From: Bacillus sp. MM2020_4
GTDB taxonomy: Bacteria > Bacillota > Bacilli > Bacillales > Cytobacillaceae
Assembly (NCBI RefSeq): GCF_011250555.1
Contig: NZ_JAANMZ010000038.1
Location: forward strand, 1-47,171
Direction of reading: 5' to 3'
DNA: 47,171 nt
Shown: positions 44,322 through 47,171 of the stretch, piece after piece
How the letters are laid out: each line of letters opens with the position of its first letter
Position numbering within the stretch: position 1 is the stretch's first letter
The notes under the pieces: model-generated
Databases searched by the model: none
What the model saw: only the letters and a program-made list of their open reading frames with translations
What the model was told of the DNA's origin: nothing
Made by a program: the position numbers and the translations under genes

Positions 44322-44876
44322 ATGAAGATTTATACTAAAACAGGTGATAAAGGAACCACATCGCTCATTTATGGAACTAGGGTGGCAAAGAATGATATAC
44401 GGGTCGAAGCATACGGAACCTGTGATGAAACCAATTCCATGATTGGACTGGCACTAAGTTATTTACTTAAGGAAAATTTTCTAGGGAAAGAAATAATTGA
44501 AAATGTATATCATAAAATACAAACAAACCTATTTCACGTGGGTGCCGAATTGGCGACGCCAAAAGGGAAAGAAGTGAAGTGGTCACTATCGCTTGAGGAT
44601 ATTGAAGAATTAGAACAACAAATAGATGCTTGTGAGACAGAGCTAACGGCACTAACGAATTTTATTCTACCAGGAGGGCATCCAGCGGGTGCGGCTTTTC
44701 ATGTCGCCAGAACCGTTGCAAGGAGAGCGGAGAGGTGTGCGGTTTCACTGGGGGAAGAAGTAAGCCCGCTTGTATTGGCCTATTTAAATCGGCTTTCAGA
44801 CTTATTATTCGTGACGGCACGTTATGTGAATTATAAACTAGGAGCTACCGAGCAAACTTTGCATGGAAAAAGGTAA
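44322..44876 (+). CDS. pduO: Cob(I)alamin adenosyltransferase, PduO type
   Basis: Transfers the adenosyl group of ATP to cob(I)alamin or cob(I)yrinate diamide, forming the B12 coenzyme. 184 residues, five-helix bundle family. The ATP-binding N-terminus TKTGDKGTTSLIYGTRVAK and VEAYGTCDETNSMIGLA are diagnostic, as is FHVARTVARRAERCAVSL in the fourth helix. TAGGGGGAAT precedes ATG 44322. It is not accompanied by other cobalamin genes or by a B12-dependent enzyme in this window. Confidence 0.92.
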   Translation: MKIYTKTGDKGTTSLIYGTRVAKNDIRVEAYGTCDETNSMIGLALSYLLKENFLGKEIIENVYHKIQTNLFHVGAELATPKGKEVKWSLSLEDIEELEQQIDACETELTALTNFILPGGHPAGAAFHVARTVARRAERCAVSLGEEVSPLVLAYLNRLSDLLFVTARYVNYKLGATEQTLHGKR

Positions 44877-44924
44877 CCGATGGTTAGGCTGGGTCACCAA
44901 AAATGGTACCTTGAGAGTACAATA

Positions 44925-44972
44925 TTGACAAAAGTAGTAATACCCTTGTAAAATAAATTATAACAATTATAA
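44925..44972 (+). promoter_or_regulatory. perR promoter with PerR box
   Basis: TTGACA (44925-44930), 18-bp spacer, TAAAAT (44949-44954). TTATAACAATTATAA at 44958-44972 matches the PerR consensus TTATAATNATTATAA at all but one position and covers the expected start site, implying autoregulation by PerR. Confidence 0.88.
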
Positions 44973-45007
44973 TTTAAGAATACTTTTTAGAAAGAAGGTG
45001 CATGACG

Positions 45008-45439
45008 ATGAATCAGTTAAAAGAAGCGTTGGATACCTTGAAGGATACTGGGGTACGAATTACTCCGCAACGTCATGCGATACTTGAATATTTAATAAAC
45101 TCGATGTCACATCCCACAGCAGATGAGATTTATAAAGCCCTTGAAGGAAAATTCCCTAATATGAGTGTGGCGACAGTTTACAATAATTTACGAGTATTTC
45201 GTGAGGTAGGTCTTGTAAAAGAGTTAACCTATGGGGATGCATCAGCCCGTTTTGATTTTGTTACAACCAATCACTATCATGTTATTTGTGAACAGTGTGG
45301 TAAAATTGTTGATTTTCACTATCCAGGCTTAGACGAAGTGGAGCATCTTGCTTCCCATGTGACAGGTTTTAAAGTGGAAAATCACCGTATGGAAATTTAC
45401 GGCTCATGTCCAGAATGTGCGAGTAAAGAGGTTCATTAG
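45008..45439 (+). CDS. perR: Peroxide-responsive repressor PerR (Fur family)
   Basis: 143 residues. Winged-helix domain with [20 protein letters not shown] and [20 protein letters not shown], then a dimer domain with the regulatory metal site in [13 protein letters not shown] and structural zinc cysteines in CEQCGK and CPECAS. Oxidation of metal-binding histidines by peroxide releases it from [18 protein letters not shown] is the PerR pattern and separates it from Fur and Zur. ATG 45008 is 8 nt after AAGGTG; ATG 45002 is too near. Confidence 0.95.
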   Translation: MNQLKEALDTLKDTGVRITPQRHAILEYLINSMSHPTADEIYKALEGKFPNMSVATVYNNLRVFREVGLVKELTYGDASARFDFVTTNHYHVICEQCGKIVDFHYPGLDEVEHLASHVTGFKVENHRMEIYGSCPECASKEVH

Positions 45440-45502
45440 AAAAAAGAGGGTGACATAAACCTAGCGGCTAAAAGCCACTGAGGTTTTGGTCAGCCTCTTT
45501 TT
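45440..45502. terminator. Terminator between perR and ygzB
   Basis: A long branched hairpin: AAAGAGGGTGAC on the left pairs with GTCAGCCTCTTT on the right with small bulges, ACCT/AGGT extends it, and AGCGGCTAAAAGCC makes an inner hairpin. T and A tracts flank it on both sides, suiting two converging genes. Confidence 0.85.
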
Positions 45503-45851
45503 ATTTTGACTTTTTACTGTTAAAGGATTCGTCAAATTTTATACCTTCGAGTTTAGGGTCTAGGGTCAATGGTTCGCGGCAATGCATACACATGTCCACC
45601 CTTCCAAGCATTTTTGTGGGTTTACCACAGCTTGGACATTTCACTTGAATGGTTTTGGTTGATAACATACCGATCCAAAAATAGACAGCTGTACTAGCAA
45701 TAATAAAAATAAGACCCAAAAGCATAAAGATGGTCATAATAACTGGTGAAGTACGAAAATAGATTCCGGCATACATAACAATAAAACCAACAAAAATTAA
45801 TGATAATGCAAAGGTACGGATTTTATTTATTTTACTCGAATATTTTGCCAT
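45501..45851 (-). CDS. ygzB: YgzB family (UPF0295) membrane protein
   Basis: 116 residues. Two membrane segments ([20 protein letters not shown] and a second at about 38-60) are followed by a cytosolic zinc-ribbon-like part with [12 protein letters not shown] and [20 protein letters not shown] lies upstream of the minus-strand ATG. Its position between perR and ygxA, ahead of an rrn operon, matches B. subtilis. Function unknown. Confidence 0.88.
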   Translation of the reverse strand: MAKYSSKINKIRTFALSLIFVGFIVMYAGIYFRTSPVIMTIFMLLGLIFIIASTAVYFWIGMLSTKTIQVKCPSCGKPTKMLGRVDMCMHCREPLTLDPKLEGIKFDESFNSKKSK

Positions 45852-45870
45852 GCCTCTCCCTCCTAGAGAA

Positions 45871-45879
45871 ACTATACCA
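45871..45879 (-). promoter_or_regulatory. Extended -10 promoter of ygzB
   Basis: On the minus strand TGGTATAGT (45879-45871) is an extended -10 about 20 nt before the ygzB start. The -35 is weak. A small palindrome TTAGCAGCTAA lies just upstream. Confidence 0.4.
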
Positions 45880-46001
45880 TATTTAGCAGCTAAGAAAAAA
45901 CGCTTAGCAAAGAATGTCGAAATTTGTCTTGGATGAAAGAAGGAAATAGAGAATCACTGTCGAACATATTAAACTTACCTGAAAAAATGGAGGAATGATG
46001 A

Positions 46002-46877
46002 ATGGAAGACATCCTTCGGCCTATTTACCAAGAAAGGGCGAGCCAATCAAATACTCTTGGAGTTTTGCTGATTGAAAAGAAACAAAAATCAAGTCATGTG
46101 ACAGAATCTTTTGATGAAATATTATTAATCATTGTTAAAGAGGCGGATCAGCCGCTATTCATAAAACATTATTCGTATAATAATCAAAAGGCTGCCATGC
46201 ATGTCATTACAGAGTCACAATTACAGGAATGGTTATTATTGGGCACGAACCGAAGAATTTTTGAATGGATTCATGAGGCGAAAATCCTGTTTGATCGGAA
46301 CGAAAATGTTGCCAATTTAAAAATGGAATTAAGTGAATTTCCTTTTAATGGGCGAAAAATCAAAATGGGCTTAGAATTTGCCAAGTTAATACGCCGTTAT
46401 GTAGATGGAAAGGCTCTATTCGAAAGTAAGCAGTTTTTGGATGCCTATAATTATGTTGTTCATTCCCTACACCATCTTGCACGATTAGCGGTGATTGAAA
46501 ATGGTTTACATCCAGAGCTCACCGTTTGGCAACAAGTCAAACAAATCGAACCGGAAATCTTTAAATTATATGAAGAACTTGTAAATAGTGAAGAAACACT
46601 TGAGAAACGGCTCGAACTGCTCTTCCTTGCAAGTGAATTCATGATCCATTTCAGGACAAATATCGGTACGGCACATTTATTAGAAGTTTTAAGCAGAAAG
46701 GAATATTGGCAGTTTAATGAAATTATGAGCGAAAAAGAATTAATTCCTTATTCTGTTGATTTGGCGGTACTAATAGAGTATTTAATTGAAAAACATTTAC
46801 TTGATGTAGTAAATATTGAAACGAAGGGCCAAGGGATTTATCATCGATGTTATTGTGTGCATAAAAAATTATCGTAA
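46002..46877 (+). CDS. ygxA: YgxA, nucleotidyltransferase-like protein
   Basis: 291 residues. The N-terminal part resembles a nucleotidyltransferase fold (TLGVLLIEKKQKSS, DEILLIIVKEADQP, ILFDRNEN) with a helical C-terminal domain (AYNYVVHSLHHLARLAVIEN). A clear GS(x)D catalytic motif is not seen, so catalytic activity is doubtful. AATGGAGGAATG precedes ATG 46002. It sits immediately upstream of an rrn operon, as ygxA does before rrnD in B. subtilis. Confidence 0.85.
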   Translation: MEDILRPIYQERASQSNTLGVLLIEKKQKSSHVTESFDEILLIIVKEADQPLFIKHYSYNNQKAAMHVITESQLQEWLLLGTNRRIFEWIHEAKILFDRNENVANLKMELSEFPFNGRKIKMGLEFAKLIRRYVDGKALFESKQFLDAYNYVVHSLHHLARLAVIENGLHPELTVWQQVKQIEPEIFKLYEELVNSEETLEKRLELLFLASEFMIHFRTNIGTAHLLEVLSRKEYWQFNEIMSEKELIPYSVDLAVLIEYLIEKHLLDVVNIETKGQGIYHRCYCVHKKLS

Positions 46878-46894
46878 AAAAACAACAAAAGGTG

Positions 46895-46923
46895 TTGACC
46901 TTTTTCTTTTTCCTTGGTATATT
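46895..46923 (+). promoter_or_regulatory. rrn promoter P1
   Basis: TTGACC (46895-46900), 17-bp pyrimidine-rich spacer, TATATT (46918-46923), 18 bp after the ygxA stop. An A-rich tract upstream may act as an UP element. Confidence 0.82.
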
Positions 46924-46926
46924 AAT

Positions 46927-46973
46927 AACCGTCGCTGCGAAACATTCACATATAACCTTCGCAAGTGGCGGTT
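46927..46973 (+). repeat. Inverted repeat between rrn P1 and P2
   Basis: AACCGTCGCTGCGAA (46927-46941) and TTCGCAAGTGGCGGTT (46958-46973) are imperfect complements with a 16-nt loop. A P1 transcript would begin with this hairpin. Confidence 0.6.
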
Positions 46974-46986
46974 GTTAAAAAATATA

Positions 46987-47016
46987 TTGACATCTTAAAA
47001 AGCTTTGTGGTATATT
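46987..47016 (+). promoter_or_regulatory. rrn promoter P2
   Basis: TTGACA (46987-46992), 18-bp spacer, TATATT (47011-47016). The tandem P1/P2 arrangement with the same -10 is typical of Bacillus rrn operons. Confidence 0.85.
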
Positions 47017-47047
47017 AAAAAAGTCGCTTACGACAGTTAAAGAAAAT

Positions 47048-47062
47048 TGTTCTTTGAAAACT
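47048..47062 (+). promoter_or_regulatory. rrn leader boxA antitermination element
   Basis: TGTTCTTTGAAAACT is the boxA-like sequence found in Bacillus rRNA leaders, where Nus factors assemble. A hairpin TTAGTTTC (47095-47102) / GAAACTAA (47112-47119) lies between it and 16S and may be part of precursor processing. Confidence 0.8.
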
Positions 47063-47147
47063 AAACAAACAAAAACGTCAACAAACAATATTTTTTAGTT
47101 TCAATATAGATGAAACTAAGCCAACGTAACAAATGAGCTAATCAACT

Positions 47148-47171
47148 TTCTTGGAGAGTTTGATCCTGGCT
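47148..47171 (+). rRNA. 16S ribosomal RNA, 5' end only
   Basis: AGAGTTTGATCCTGGCT at 47155-47171 is the universal 5' region of 16S rRNA (E. coli position 8 onward), which places the mature 5' end near 47148. The gene runs off the window. Confidence 0.95.

Overview
The window reads as chromosomal DNA of an endospore-forming member of the Bacillaceae. It is AT-rich, uses strong GGAGG-type ribosome binding sites, and carries spore genes (sspK, sspE, yfhD/E). From yfhD onward the gene order follows the Bacillus subtilis yfh-mutY-fabL-sspE-ygaB-ygaC-ygaD-ygaE-gsaB-ygaF-perR-ygzB-ygxA-rrn block, and the window ends at the first bases of a 16S rRNA gene. The genus is not certain from this sequence; a Bacillus or Neobacillus-like organism is my best guess.

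Layout. (1) 51-5743: a complete five-gene dipeptide ABC importer (D-F-A-B-C order) with a hairpin after the binding-protein gene. (2) 5936-7209: shikimate kinase and type I dehydroquinate dehydratase. (3) 7364-19831: the whole arginine pathway from glutamate, argC-J-B-D-carA-carB-argF followed by argG-argH. The argC promoter lies inside a pair of ARG boxes with a perfect cre upstream, and argG has its own ARG box. (4) 19858-21106: promoter, SAM (S-box) riboswitch and a short homoserine dehydrogenase without the ACT domain. (5) 21287-23288: two family-2 glycosyltransferases. (6) 23342-31047: yfhD, yfhE, recX, an SDR, yfhH, sspK, yfhP, mutY, yfhS, fabL, sspE, ygaB, ygaC. (7) 31118-34155: ygaD-type ABC exporter and ygaE. 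(8) 34226-38953: a stand-alone, divergent glutamate synthase large subunit with an unusual leader. (9) 39016-44077: gsaB, a three-gene ABC-2 exporter, a small potassium-channel-like protein and a Bcp peroxiredoxin. (10) 44242-47171: PduO-type cobalamin adenosyltransferase, perR with its PerR box, ygzB, ygxA and the rrn promoters.

How the genes fit together. Much of the window handles nitrogen: peptide import, glutamate synthesis, arginine synthesis, and the homoserine branch toward methionine controlled by SAM. Two near-ideal cre sites sit about 95-110 bp upstream of the predicted argC and gltA-like transcription starts. That spacing resembles known CcpA-activated promoters and suggests a link from carbon status to glutamate and arginine synthesis (inference). 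I found no phage, insertion sequence, CRISPR array or clear foreign island. The less ordinary items are the glutamate synthase with its hairpin-spanned ribosome binding site, the ACT-less Hom under an S-box, the channel with an SVGNGD filter, and an operator-like dyad in the ABC-2 promoter.
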